In this document: piece by piece, positions 1 to 5,905 of the stretch | Layout of the letters: each line of letters starts with the position of its first letter | How positions within the stretch are numbered: position 1 is the first letter of the stretch | Source of the DNA: Comamonadaceae bacterium | GTDB lineage: Bacteria; Pseudomonadota; Gammaproteobacteria; Burkholderiales; Burkholderiaceae_C | Assembly (NCBI GenBank): GCA_947460165.1 | Contig: CANHKH010000168.1 | Span: 1-7,355 of the forward strand | Direction of reading: 5' to 3' | DNA length: 7,355 nt | Position numbers and translations under genes: made by a program | The notes under the pieces: model-generated | What the model saw: the letters and a program-made list of their open reading frames with translations, nothing else | Told to the model about the DNA's origin: nothing | Database searches by the model: none

Positions 1-961
1 TGATCAGGCCCATCAGGTGGCCCACCACGCGGCCGGTTTTGCCCCGGGCGAGTTCGGGCACGTCGGGGTTTTTCTTTTGCGGCATGATGGACGAGCCAGT
101 GGTGAAGCGGTCGGCAATCTTGATGAAGCCAAAGTTCTGGCTCATCCACAAAATCAGCTCTTCGCTCAGCCGCGAGATGTGCACCATGCACAGCGAGGCC
201 GCTGCCGTGAATTCAATGGCAAAGTCCCGGTCGCTCACGCCGTCCAGGCTGTTTTGGCAGACCTGGGGCTGGCCTTGGGCGTCCACCATGCCTAAGCTGC
301 GGGCCACACGCTCGCGGTCCAGCGGGTAGGTGGTGCCGGCCAGCGCGGCGCTGCCCAAGGGCAGGCGGTTGATGCGCCTGCGCGCGTCTTCAAAGCGCTC
401 AGCGTCGCGGCTGAACATTTCCACATAGGCCAGCAGGTGGTGGGCAAAACTCACGGGCTGGGCCACCTGCAGGTGGGTAAAGCCGGGCAGGATCACCTCC
501 ACATGGCGCTCGGCAACGCTCAGCAGCGCGCGCTGCAACTCGGCCAGCAGCCCCAAGATGAGATCGGTCTCGCCGCGCAGCCACAGGCGCACGTCGGTGG
601 CCACTTGGTCGTTGCGGCTGCGGCCGGTGTGCAGGCGCTTGCCCGCGTCGCCCACCAGTTGCGTCAGGCGCGCCTCGATGTTCAGGTGCACGTCTTCGAG
701 GTCCAGCTTCCATTCAAACGCGCCGGACTCAATGTCTTGCGTGATGTGCGCCATGCCGCGCTGAATGTCGGCCAGGTCCTGCGCGCCGATGATGCCTTGC
801 GCGGCCAGCATCTCGGCGTGGGCCAGGGAGCCGGCGATGTCGGCCTGCCAGAGGCGCTTGTCAAAAAACACGCTGGAGGTGTAGCGTTTGACCAGGTCGC
901 TCATGGGCTCCGAAAAGAGCGCGGACCAGGCTTGGGACTTTGTGTCGAATTGGTTTGTCAT
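1..961 (-). CDS. argH: Argininosuccinate lyase, N-terminal 320 residues (3' end cut by window)
   Basis: Cleaves argininosuccinate to arginine and fumarate, the last step of arginine biosynthesis, in the cytoplasm as a homotetramer. The frame is open from the ATG at 961 to the left edge and gives 320 residues of a protein usually about 460 long. Visible family landmarks are HTGRSRNDQVATD at 111-123, the THLQVAQP segment at 162-169 with the conserved His163, SLDGVSDRD at 238-246, and the fumarase/lyase signature GSSIMPQKKNP at 289-299 containing the loop serine. The beginning (SQAWSALFSEPMSDLVKRY) resembles betaproteobacterial ArgH as I recall it and supports this start. The start codon overlaps the stop of the upstream PIN-toxin gene as ATGA, and no clear Shine-Dalgarno precedes it, so translational coupling is likely. 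An own promoter inside the toxin gene cannot be excluded. The reading frame is intact as far as visible. Confidence 0.97.
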   Translation of the reverse strand, partial: MTNQFDTKSQAWSALFSEPMSDLVKRYTSSVFFDKRLWQADIAGSLAHAEMLAAQGIIGAQDLADIQRGMAHITQDIESGAFEWKLDLEDVHLNIEARLTQLVGDAGKRLHTGRSRNDQVATDVRLWLRGETDLILGLLAELQRALLSVAERHVEVILPGFTHLQVAQPVSFAHHLLAYVEMFSRDAERFEDARRRINRLPLGSAALAGTTYPLDRERVARSLGMVDAQGQPQVCQNSLDGVSDRDFAIEFTAAASLCMVHISRLSEELILWMSQNFGFIKIADRFTTGSSIMPQKKNPDVPELARGKTGRVVGHLMGLI

Positions 962-1407
962 TGGGCGGTAATTTTAGGCGGCGTACTCTGCAGTGCGCTG
1001 AGCTCGCTCCAGGCCTGCGCAGGGGTGAGGATGCGCAGGCTCGGCAGGGCAGTGACCCTGAGCAGGTCTTGGTCGCCGCTGACCAGCACGGCCCCCGGCA
1101 CTTGCAAGGCCGTGGCGATGAATTTGTCATCGTCCGGGTCACGGCTCCAGGCGGGGTGCGTGCCCATGTCCACCCAGCGGGCGCAGGCCGAGAGGTCGCG
1201 CAGCACGCGCTCGCGCATGGTCAGGTCGATGTACCGGTCGAACTTGGGGCGGTAAAGGCGGCTGCGGAGCTCTTCAAAGGTGGACCCTGAAAACACCAGC
1301 CGCGCATTTGCCAGCAGGTGCTGCAGCAGGGCATGGGGCACGCCCTGTCTGGACAGGGCCGCACTGATCAGCACATTTGTGTCCAGGACCCAATCAGGAC
1401 TCGTCAC
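958..1407 (-). CDS. PIN-domain toxin (putative toxin-antitoxin ribonuclease)
   Basis: A 149-residue PIN-domain protein of the small 'putative toxin-antitoxin system toxin component' type. Such proteins are metal-dependent ribonucleases that cleave RNA in the cytoplasm and are held inactive by a partner antitoxin. Acidic residues expected for the metal site are present: Asp9 in VLDTNVLIS, Glu45/Glu46 in STFEEL, the Asp cluster 92-94 in SRDPDDDKFIATA, and Asp112/Asp114 in SGDQDLL. The start is GTG at 1407, which puts the first catalytic Asp at its normal place near the N-terminus. The gene begins inside the last codons of the antitoxin gene (14-bp overlap) and ends in a 4-bp ATGA overlap with argH, so all three are probably one transcript. 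No truncation is seen. RNA target and actual toxicity cannot be judged from sequence. Confidence 0.88.
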   Translation of the reverse strand: MTSPDWVLDTNVLISAALSRQGVPHALLQHLLANARLVFSGSTFEELRSRLYRPKFDRYIDLTMRERVLRDLSACARWVDMGTHPAWSRDPDDDKFIATALQVPGAVLVSGDQDLLRVTALPSLRILTPAQAWSELSALQSTPPKITAQ

Positions 1408-1645
1408 GCAGCAGGTCTTCCAGAGCCTCGGGACTCAGGCCCGCTTGTTCGGCCTGGGCGCTGCTGGCGACCAGCGTGTGCTGGAGGCGGTTGGCATAGA
1501 ACTGGCGCATGGCCTCGTAGTCCTCGGCGGACACCATCACGCCCACCACGCGGTCATGGCGCATCACGCGAACGGGTTCGCGCTGGGCCAGGTCGATGAA
1601 CTGGCCGAATTGGGTTTTGGCTTCGTTGGCGGTGAAGGTGCGCAT
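1394..1645 (-). CDS. Phd/YefM-family antitoxin
   Basis: An 83-residue protein with the typical Phd/YefM N-terminal fold: MRTFTANEAKTQFGQFIDLAQ, followed by PVRVMRHDRVVGVMVSAEDYEAM (residues 24-46). In this family the N-terminal half dimerises and binds operator DNA, and the C-terminal tail wraps around and blocks the toxin. The tail here (residues 60-83) is acidic, ending LSPEALEDLLRDES, as expected for a toxin-binding segment. The gene sits directly upstream of, and overlaps, the PIN toxin. A perfect 10+10 bp inverted repeat lies 12 bp before the start codon and is a natural candidate for its autoregulatory operator. Pairing of a Phd-type antitoxin with a PIN toxin is a known combination. 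Confidence 0.9.
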   Translation of the reverse strand: MRTFTANEAKTQFGQFIDLAQREPVRVMRHDRVVGVMVSAEDYEAMRQFYANRLQHTLVASSAQAEQAGLSPEALEDLLRDES

Positions 1646-1657
1646 GGCTTGAATTTA

Positions 1658-1679
1658 GCACGAATCGAACGATTCGTGC
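1658..1679. promoter_or_regulatory. 22-bp perfect inverted repeat, likely TA operator (alternatively a terminator stem)
   Basis: Arms GCACGAATCG (1658-1667) and CGATTCGTGC (1670-1679) are exact reverse complements around a 2-bp centre. The site fills most of the 42-bp gap between the LysR stop codon (1690-1688) and the antitoxin ATG (1645). Phd/YefM antitoxins bind short palindromes that overlap their own promoter, so an operator is the preferred reading. As RNA the repeat would form a 10-bp hairpin. A T-run (1681-1685) follows it on the plus strand only, where no gene needs terminating; on the minus strand it is followed by TAAATTC, a poor terminator tail for the LysR gene. Confidence 0.7.
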
Positions 1680-1687
1680 GTTTTTAT

Positions 1688-2614
1688 TCACACCCCAAAC
1701 CGCCCCGTCCACTTGCGCTCATAGCCCATCTTGTCAAAGTGCTCGACCATGAAGTCGATGAAGGTGCGGACCTTGGCCGACAGGTGTTTGCGGCTGGGGT
1801 AGGCCAGGTTGATGTTCAGGCGCGGCAGGTCCCAGTCGTCGAGCACGGGCACCAGGCGGCCGGCGACGATGTCGTCGTACAAGATGTAAGTGGGTTGCAC
1901 CAAGATGCCCAGGCCGTCGAGGGCGGCGGCGCGCAGGATTTGCCCGTCGTTCGATTCAAGCAGGCCGCGCACGGTCACCACGCTTTGAATGCCGCCCTTG
2001 GCAAAGCGCAACTCGTTGGGGTTGTTGGCGTAGGTGTAGAGCAGCAGCTTGTGGCGCTGCAGGTCTTCCAGGGTTTTGGGCGTGCCGTGGCGAGACAGGT
2101 AGCCGGGGGAGGCGGCCATCAAGCGCCGGGTTTCGGCCACGCGGCGAATAGTGATGTTGGAGTCGGGCTCAGACTCGCGGGTGCGGATGGCCACGTCGAT
2201 GTTGTTGTCGATGATGTCCATGTAGCGGTTGACCGCCTCCAGGTGCACCTGCACATTGGGGTAGCGGTTGGTGTATTCCCTGAGCAGCGGCGCCACATGG
2301 TGCATGGAAAACGACAGCGAAGCGGTGATGCGCAGCGTGCCCGTGGGGTTGAGCGCGGTGGCGTTGACCGCAGATTCTGCATCGCGCAGGTCGGTCACGA
2401 TGGTGCGGGCGCGGCTGAAAAACTCGCGGCCGGTGTCCGTCAGGTACAGCCTGCGCGTGTTGCGCTCGACCAGTCGGGCGCCCAGCCGCCCTTCCAGCGC
2501 GGCCAAGTGGCGGCTGGCGGCGGCGTTCGAGATGTCCAAAGCCTCGGCGGCACGGCTCAGGCTGCCGGTTTCGGCCACCTGCACAAAGAGCTCGATTTCT
2601 GTCCAGCGGTCCAT
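1688..2614 (-). CDS. LysR-family transcriptional regulator
   Basis: A 308-residue LysR-type regulator of normal family length. Residues 1-60 form the winged helix-turn-helix, with the hallmark run GSLSRAAEALDISNAAASRHLAALEGRLGARLVERNTRRLYLTDTG from about 17 to 62 (written here as the family signature). Residues from about 90 onward form the periplasmic-binding-protein-like effector domain, with TGTLRITASLSF at 91-102 and GLGILVQPTYI at 234-244. It is transcribed away from the catabolic cluster that starts at 2793, the classic arrangement in which a LysR protein autoregulates and activates the divergent operon when it binds a pathway substrate or intermediate. A T-N11-A palindrome lies in the spacer. 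No good Shine-Dalgarno precedes the ATG (the upstream mRNA is pyrimidine-rich), suggesting low expression. The effector is probably aromatic, but that is inferred from the neighbours. Confidence 0.93.
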   Translation of the reverse strand: MDRWTEIELFVQVAETGSLSRAAEALDISNAAASRHLAALEGRLGARLVERNTRRLYLTDTGREFFSRARTIVTDLRDAESAVNATALNPTGTLRITASLSFSMHHVAPLLREYTNRYPNVQVHLEAVNRYMDIIDNNIDVAIRTRESEPDSNITIRRVAETRRLMAASPGYLSRHGTPKTLEDLQRHKLLLYTYANNPNELRFAKGGIQSVVTVRGLLESNDGQILRAAALDGLGILVQPTYILYDDIVAGRLVPVLDDWDLPRLNINLAYPSRKHLSAKVRTFIDFMVEHFDKMGYERKWTGRFGV

Positions 2615-2792
2615 AGGAGAGGTTGTTAAAGGGTTGCGCTCAGCCTTGATTTGCTGATCGTAGCGCTAGAGAGGCGTTTTCAGTGGCTTTCTTCCGCGCA
2701 GCGGAAAAGTCATTTGCGCCCACCGCCTTTTTATTCCACTTGGCCCTGCCTACCATCGCGACCTCAACAACTTACTGTGGTGGAGACTCGCC
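2615..2792. promoter_or_regulatory. Divergent promoter region between regulator and catabolic operon
   Basis: This 178-bp non-coding spacer separates the LysR gene from dioxygenase 1 and must hold both promoters. It contains the 15-bp palindrome at 2692-2706, an AT-richer stretch at 2727-2736, and TACCAT at 2751-2756, which could be a -10 element for the rightward operon. If so, transcription would start near 2763, placing the palindrome centre at about -64, the usual position of a LysR recognition site. A self-complementary TAGCGCTA lies at 2661-2668 near the LysR side. No convincing -35 hexamer was found, so the promoter assignment is tentative. Confidence 0.5.
2692..2706. promoter_or_regulatory. 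Candidate LysR box (T-N11-A palindrome)
   Basis: TTCCGC (2692-2697) and GCGGAA (2701-2706) are exact reverse complements around a 3-bp centre. The inner T at 2693 and A at 2705 are separated by 11 bases, matching the LysR-type consensus T-N11-A within a dyad. It sits 86 bp upstream of the dioxygenase start and 78 bp upstream of the LysR start, about midway in the divergent spacer, where one site could serve both autorepression and activation. Binding by the adjacent regulator is inference. Confidence 0.6.
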
Positions 2793-3626
2793 TTGCGCAA
2801 CCTGAACCAGGACACCATCACCCAGGCCGTGATTGCCGGCTTGGTTGACACGCCTGATGCCCGGCTGAAGGAGCTGATGACCAGTCTGGTCCAGCACCTG
2901 CACGCCTTTGCGCGCGAGACCCATTTGACTGAAGCCGAGTGGGCTTTGGGCATTGATTTCCTGACCGCAGTGGGCCACCAATGCAACCCCAAGCGGCAAG
3001 AGTTCATTTTGTTGTCCGATGTCTTGGGCCTGTCCATGCTCACGGTGGCCATGAACAACGACAAACCCCAGGGTTGCACCGAGTCCACCGTGTTTGGCCC
3101 CTTTCATGTGCCAGATGCCCCGCAGGTGCCCAATGGCGGCGACGTGGCCCAGGGCGCGGCGGGCCTGCCTTGCTTGGTGCGCGGCCGCGTGCTGTCTCAG
3201 GACCACACGCCTTTGGCCGGGGCGTGCGTGGAGGTGTGGCAGGCCGACGCCCAGGGCAAGTACGACGTGCAGTACCAAGACCTGACGCACCCACGCGCAC
3301 GCGGCGTGCTGCAGGCCGATGCACAAGGTCGGTTTGAGTTCCACACCATCGTGGCCGAGCCTTATCCCATTCCCACCGATGGCCCGGTGGGCGATTTGCT
3401 GCGCGCCACGCGGCGCCACCCCTGGCGGCCCGCCCACCTGCATTTCATGGTGACAGCGGCTGGCCACGAAACCCTGATCACGCATGTGTTTCGCGATGGC
3501 GACCCCTACTTGGACAGCGACGCTGTCTACGGTGTGCGCCAGTCGCTGGTGGCGCCCTGGGTGCAGCAGGCCGACGGCCTCTACACCATGGACTTTGACT
3601 TTGTCATGAACGCAAACCCCACATGA
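2793..3626 (+). CDS. Intradiol ring-cleavage dioxygenase 1, probably hydroxyquinol 1,2-dioxygenase
   Basis: A 277-residue non-haem Fe(III) enzyme expected to cleave hydroxyquinol (1,2,4-trihydroxybenzene) between vicinal hydroxyls with O2, giving 3-hydroxy-cis,cis-muconate/maleylacetate. Residues 1-100 form the helical dimerisation domain of catechol-type dioxygenases (RQEFILLSDVLGLSML at 68-83). The beta-sandwich catalytic domain follows. The iron ligands are Tyr157 (GKYDVQ), Tyr191 (EPYPIP), His215 and His217 (RPAHLH), spaced 34/24/2 as in the family. Pocket residues Leu73, Asp76, Val-Phe-Gly-Pro-Phe 100-104, Ile193-Pro194, Arg212 and Val245 match, at the corresponding positions, the set I recall for Nocardioides simplex hydroxyquinol dioxygenase; Asp76 is the one that sets it apart from catechol dioxygenases. 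The start is TTG at 2793 with GGAG seven bases upstream. The stop overlaps the next gene as ATGA. First gene of the divergent cluster. Confidence 0.88.
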   Translation: MRNLNQDTITQAVIAGLVDTPDARLKELMTSLVQHLHAFARETHLTEAEWALGIDFLTAVGHQCNPKRQEFILLSDVLGLSMLTVAMNNDKPQGCTESTVFGPFHVPDAPQVPNGGDVAQGAAGLPCLVRGRVLSQDHTPLAGACVEVWQADAQGKYDVQYQDLTHPRARGVLQADAQGRFEFHTIVAEPYPIPTDGPVGDLLRATRRHPWRPAHLHFMVTAAGHETLITHVFRDGDPYLDSDAVYGVRQSLVAPWVQQADGLYTMDFDFVMNANPT

Positions 3627-3928
3627 TCTTCAGCTTCATCCTGATTGACAAACCAGACGCGGGCGAGCTTCGCCAGCGCATTCGCCCCGAGCACAAGGCC
3701 TACTTGGCGGGTGTGGCCGAGCGCATGGCCTTTGCAGGTCCATTGGTGGCTGACGACGGCCAGACCATGCTGGGCAGCTTGCTGGCCATTGACTTTCCCA
3801 GCCGCGATGCCGCCCATGCTTGGTTGGCCGACGAGCCTTTCACCCGTGCGGGCTTGTACGCCAGCGTCACCATCCATGCTTTTGTGAACCTGTGGCCACA
3901 GCGCGCCGGGTTTGCACCGTCTGCCTGA
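3623..3928 (+). CDS. YciI-family protein (possible TftG-like hydroxyquinone enzyme)
   Basis: A 101-residue YCII-superfamily protein with a dimeric alpha+beta-barrel (ferredoxin-like) fold related to muconolactone isomerase. The family pattern is visible: beta strand MIFSFILIDKP, the RPEHKAYL motif with His24, AGPLVADDGQTMLGSLLAIDFPS at 38-60, and the WLADEPFTRAGLYASV block with Asp70. The His/Asp pair is the conserved putative active site of the family. Most YciI proteins have no known function. One characterised member, TftG of Burkholderia cepacia AC1100, removes HCl from 5-chloro-2-hydroxyquinone and is encoded next to a hydroxyquinol dioxygenase. Here the gene overlaps the dioxygenase stop by ATGA, so the two are translationally coupled and plausibly act on successive or related intermediates. 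A TftG-like role is inference from context. Confidence 0.9.
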   Translation: MIFSFILIDKPDAGELRQRIRPEHKAYLAGVAERMAFAGPLVADDGQTMLGSLLAIDFPSRDAAHAWLADEPFTRAGLYASVTIHAFVNLWPQRAGFAPSA

Positions 3929-3940
3929 AAGCCACTGCGC

Positions 3941-4240
3941 ATGATCAAGCACATCGTCATGTGGAACCTGCTGGGGGACAGCCCCGAGGCCAAGGCGCAA
4001 GCCATTGCGCAACTCAAGCACAGCTTTGAGTCGCTGCGCGGGCTGGTGCCCGGCTTGCTGCGCCTGGAAATTGGCGTGGACAGCAGCGGCGTGGACTACG
4101 CCTGCGACGTGGTGCTGTATTCCGAATTCGAGTCGCAAGCGGCACTCAACGCCTATGCCGTGCACCCCGAACACCTGCGTGTGAAAAACGAACTCGAAGG
4201 CCTGCGCATTGCCCGCCATCAGGTGGACTACAGCGCTTGA
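3941..4240 (+). CDS. Dabb-family (stress-responsive A/B barrel) protein
   Basis: A 99-residue dimeric alpha/beta-barrel (Dabb) domain protein. Characteristic features are the first strand MIKHIVMWNL with His4, the PEAKAQAIAQLKHSFESLRGLVPGLLRLEIGVD region (15-47), the VVLYSEFESQAALNAYAVHPEHLRV block (57-81), and the C-terminal strand ending HQVDYSA. Length is normal for a single-domain member. Bacterial Dabb proteins are mostly uncharacterised; a plant relative is the olivetolic acid cyclase, showing that the fold can do chemistry on phenolic intermediates. The start is 12 bases after the YciI stop, with only a weak Shine-Dalgarno, so it is presumably translated from the same mRNA. A role as an isomerase, cyclase or lactone-processing enzyme in the aromatic pathway is possible but unsupported by specific residues. 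Confidence 0.87.
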   Translation: MIKHIVMWNLLGDSPEAKAQAIAQLKHSFESLRGLVPGLLRLEIGVDSSGVDYACDVVLYSEFESQAALNAYAVHPEHLRVKNELEGLRIARHQVDYSA

Positions 4241-4263
4241 TCCCCTTACCCCATGGAAAAAAA

Positions 4264-4881
4264 ATGAACCAAGACATGCACGACGAACTTGAGATCAGGC
4301 AAATGGTAGAGCGTTGGGCGCTGTGGCGCGATGCCGGCGACTGGGAGCGCTTTGCCACCGTGTGGCACCCCGAGGGCGTGATGATGGCCACCTGGTTCCA
4401 GGGGCCGGCCAAAGACTTTATTCGCGTCACGCAAGAAGGCTGGGCCAAGGGCGTGAGCATCTTGCACTTTTTGGGCGGCAGCGCCGTGGAGGTGGCCGGT
4501 GACCGCGCCATTTCCCAAACCAAGATGACCATTTCCCAGCGCGGCATGGTCGAGGGCGAGAACGGCCCGGTGCTGTGCGACGTGGTCTGCACAGGCCGCT
4601 TTTACGATTTCGTGGCCCGCCATGAAGGCCAGTGGAAGATGCTGCACCGCCAGCCTATTTATGAAAAAGACCGCATCGATCCGGTGGACTCGACTGCCGT
4701 GCTCAAGCTGGACCAACAGGCCTTGGCCGGTTTTCCTGAGGGTTATCGCCACCTGGCCTACATTCAGACCCGCATTGGCTACACCGTGAAGATGGACATG
4801 CCCATGCTCAAGGGCGAGGTGGTGCAGGAGCTCTACCAGCGCGGCGCGCGCTGGCTGGCCGGTGGGCCGCTGGAGCGCTGA
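4264..4881 (+). CDS. NTF2/SnoaL-like fold protein, 205 aa, possible lyase/dehydratase
   Basis: The N-terminal 130 residues fit the SnoaL/NTF2-like cone fold: a helix (DELEIRQMVERWALWRDAGDWERFATVWHPEGVM, 7-40), strands around ISQTKMTISQRG (83-94), and GRFYDFVARHEGQWKMLHRQPIYEKD (111-136). Asp23 in the WRDAGDWERF segment and His68 in SILHFLGG align, by my recollection of the sequence, with the catalytic Asp25/His73 dyad of the dehydrochlorinase LinA; scytalone dehydratase uses a similar pair. This hints at proton abstraction chemistry but is not proof. Residues 137-205 form a C-terminal extension longer than in typical single-domain members. I chose the ATG at 4264 over the in-frame TTG at 4237, which lies inside the Dabb stop region and has no ribosome site; a short GGAAA precedes the ATG. 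Exact reaction unknown. Confidence 0.82.
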   Translation: MNQDMHDELEIRQMVERWALWRDAGDWERFATVWHPEGVMMATWFQGPAKDFIRVTQEGWAKGVSILHFLGGSAVEVAGDRAISQTKMTISQRGMVEGENGPVLCDVVCTGRFYDFVARHEGQWKMLHRQPIYEKDRIDPVDSTAVLKLDQQALAGFPEGYRHLAYIQTRIGYTVKMDMPMLKGEVVQELYQRGARWLAGGPLER

Positions 4882-4912
4882 GCGCTTGGGCCGGCATGCC
4901 TTTGAAAAAAAC

Positions 4913-4918
4913 AGGAGA
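4913..4918 (+). promoter_or_regulatory. Ribosome binding site of the Bug/TTT receptor gene
   Basis: AGGAGA six bases before the ATG at 4925 fixes the start over an in-frame upstream codon at 4862 inside the preceding gene. The same GGAGAC core occurs before dioxygenase 1 (2782-2787) and dioxygenase 2 (6639-6644), the strongest initiation sites in the cluster. Confidence 0.8.
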
Positions 4919-4924
4919 CAAACC

Positions 4925-5905
4925 ATGAACAAACGCCTTTTCAACACCTCTTTGCTCGCGGGCGTGATGGCCTCGTTGGGCCTGGGCTCGGGCGCCTTGG
5001 CACAGGCCTACCCCACCAAGCCTTTGCGTGTGGTGGTGCCGCAGCCGCCCGGGGGTGGCTTTGATGTGGTGGGCCGCCTGCTGGCCGATCGCCTGGGCAA
5101 GGCCCTGGGCCAGGGCGCAGTGGTGGAAAACCGCCCCGGCTCGGGCACGCTGGTGGGCACCGATTTGGTGGCCAAGGCTGCCCCCGACGGCTACACACTC
5201 TTGGTGGGCTCGGTCTCCAACCTGGCGCTCAACCCGGGCTTGTACCGCAATTTGCCCTATGACAGCTTGCGCGACTTTGAGCCCGTGGGCTTGGCCGTGG
5301 CCTACAGCTACACCTTGGTGGCGCGCAAGGACCTGCCCTTTAACAACCTGCGTGAGTTGATTGCTTACGCCAAAGCCAACCCCAAGAAATTGAGCTATGC
5401 CTCTGGGGGCAGCGGCTCTGGCCAGCATGTGTTGGCGGCGGCCTTGTGGAACTTGGCCGGCGTGGACGTGGTGCATGTGCCCTACCGCGGCGCCCAAGCG
5501 GCTTACCAAGACCTGCTGGGCGGCCGGGTGGATGTGTTTTTTGACCTCTCGCCGACGGCCAGGCCCCAGGTGGAGGCGGGCAACCTCAAGGCCTTGGCCG
5601 TGTCGGGTTCGGCCCGCCTGCCTTTCCACCCCGAGGTGCCCACCCTGGCTGAAGCGGGTGTGGCCAACATTGAGCTGGAATCTTGGTTTGGCCTGTTCGC
5701 ACCGGCCAAGACACCCCCGGAGTTGCTTGAGCGCCTGCGCACAGAACTCAGTCGCATCGTGCAGGCGCCAGATTTGGTGGAGACCTTCCGCAAAGCCGGC
5801 GGCAAGCCCCTGGCCTTGAGCACAGACCAAGCCAAGGCCTTGGTCAAGCGCGACGTGGACCGCTGGTCCAAGATCACCCGTGACCTCGACATCAAGCCTG
5901 AATAA
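4925..5905 (+). CDS. Tripartite tricarboxylate transporter (Bug-family) periplasmic substrate-binding protein
   Basis: A 326-residue periplasmic solute receptor. Residues 1-28 form a signal peptide (basic MNKR, hydrophobic core to about 23, ALAQA before cleavage), and the mature protein begins YPTKPLRVVVPQPPGGGFDVVGRLLADRL. The GGGFD turn (43-47), ENRPGSGTLVGTDLVAKAAPDGYTLLVG (68-95), DVVHVPYRGAQAAYQDLLGGRVDVFFD (181-207) and HPEVPTLAEAG (235-245) are Bug-family landmarks. Such receptors bind carboxylates or aromatic acids and deliver them to TctA/TctB-type membrane subunits. No membrane subunit is encoded here, which is common for Bug genes in Burkholderiales: the receptor may share a permease encoded elsewhere or act as a sensor. 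Its place inside the aromatic cluster suggests that its ligand is the pathway substrate, probably a carboxylated precursor. The gap to the upstream gene is 43 bp. Confidence 0.95.
   Translation: MNKRLFNTSLLAGVMASLGLGSGALAQAYPTKPLRVVVPQPPGGGFDVVGRLLADRLGKALGQGAVVENRPGSGTLVGTDLVAKAAPDGYTLLVGSVSNLALNPGLYRNLPYDSLRDFEPVGLAVAYSYTLVARKDLPFNNLRELIAYAKANPKKLSYASGGSGSGQHVLAAALWNLAGVDVVHVPYRGAQAAYQDLLGGRVDVFFDLSPTARPQVEAGNLKALAVSGSARLPFHPEVPTLAEAGVANIELESWFGLFAPAKTPPELLERLRTELSRIVQAPDLVETFRKAGGKPLALSTDQAKALVKRDVDRWSKITRDLDIKPE

Noticed and set aside
1013..1022. CCTGCGCAGG palindrome
   Set aside because: It is a short self-complementary string inside the toxin coding sequence, expected at this GC content.
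437..1255. Plus-strand open frame of 272 codons
   Set aside because: It lies antisense to argH and the toxin gene, both of which have strong family motifs. Its translation is low-complexity and rich in Gln, His, Val and Leu, as is typical of a GC-rich shadow frame.
1280..2629. Plus-strand open frame of 449 codons
   Set aside because: It is antisense to the LysR gene and the antitoxin. The His/Gln/Val/Gly-rich translation has no recognisable domain.
2640..2657. TCAGC ... GCTGA inverted repeat in the LysR spacer
   Set aside because: Arms are only 5 bp with an 8-bp gap and no T-N11-A geometry. This is weak compared with the dyad at 2692-2706.
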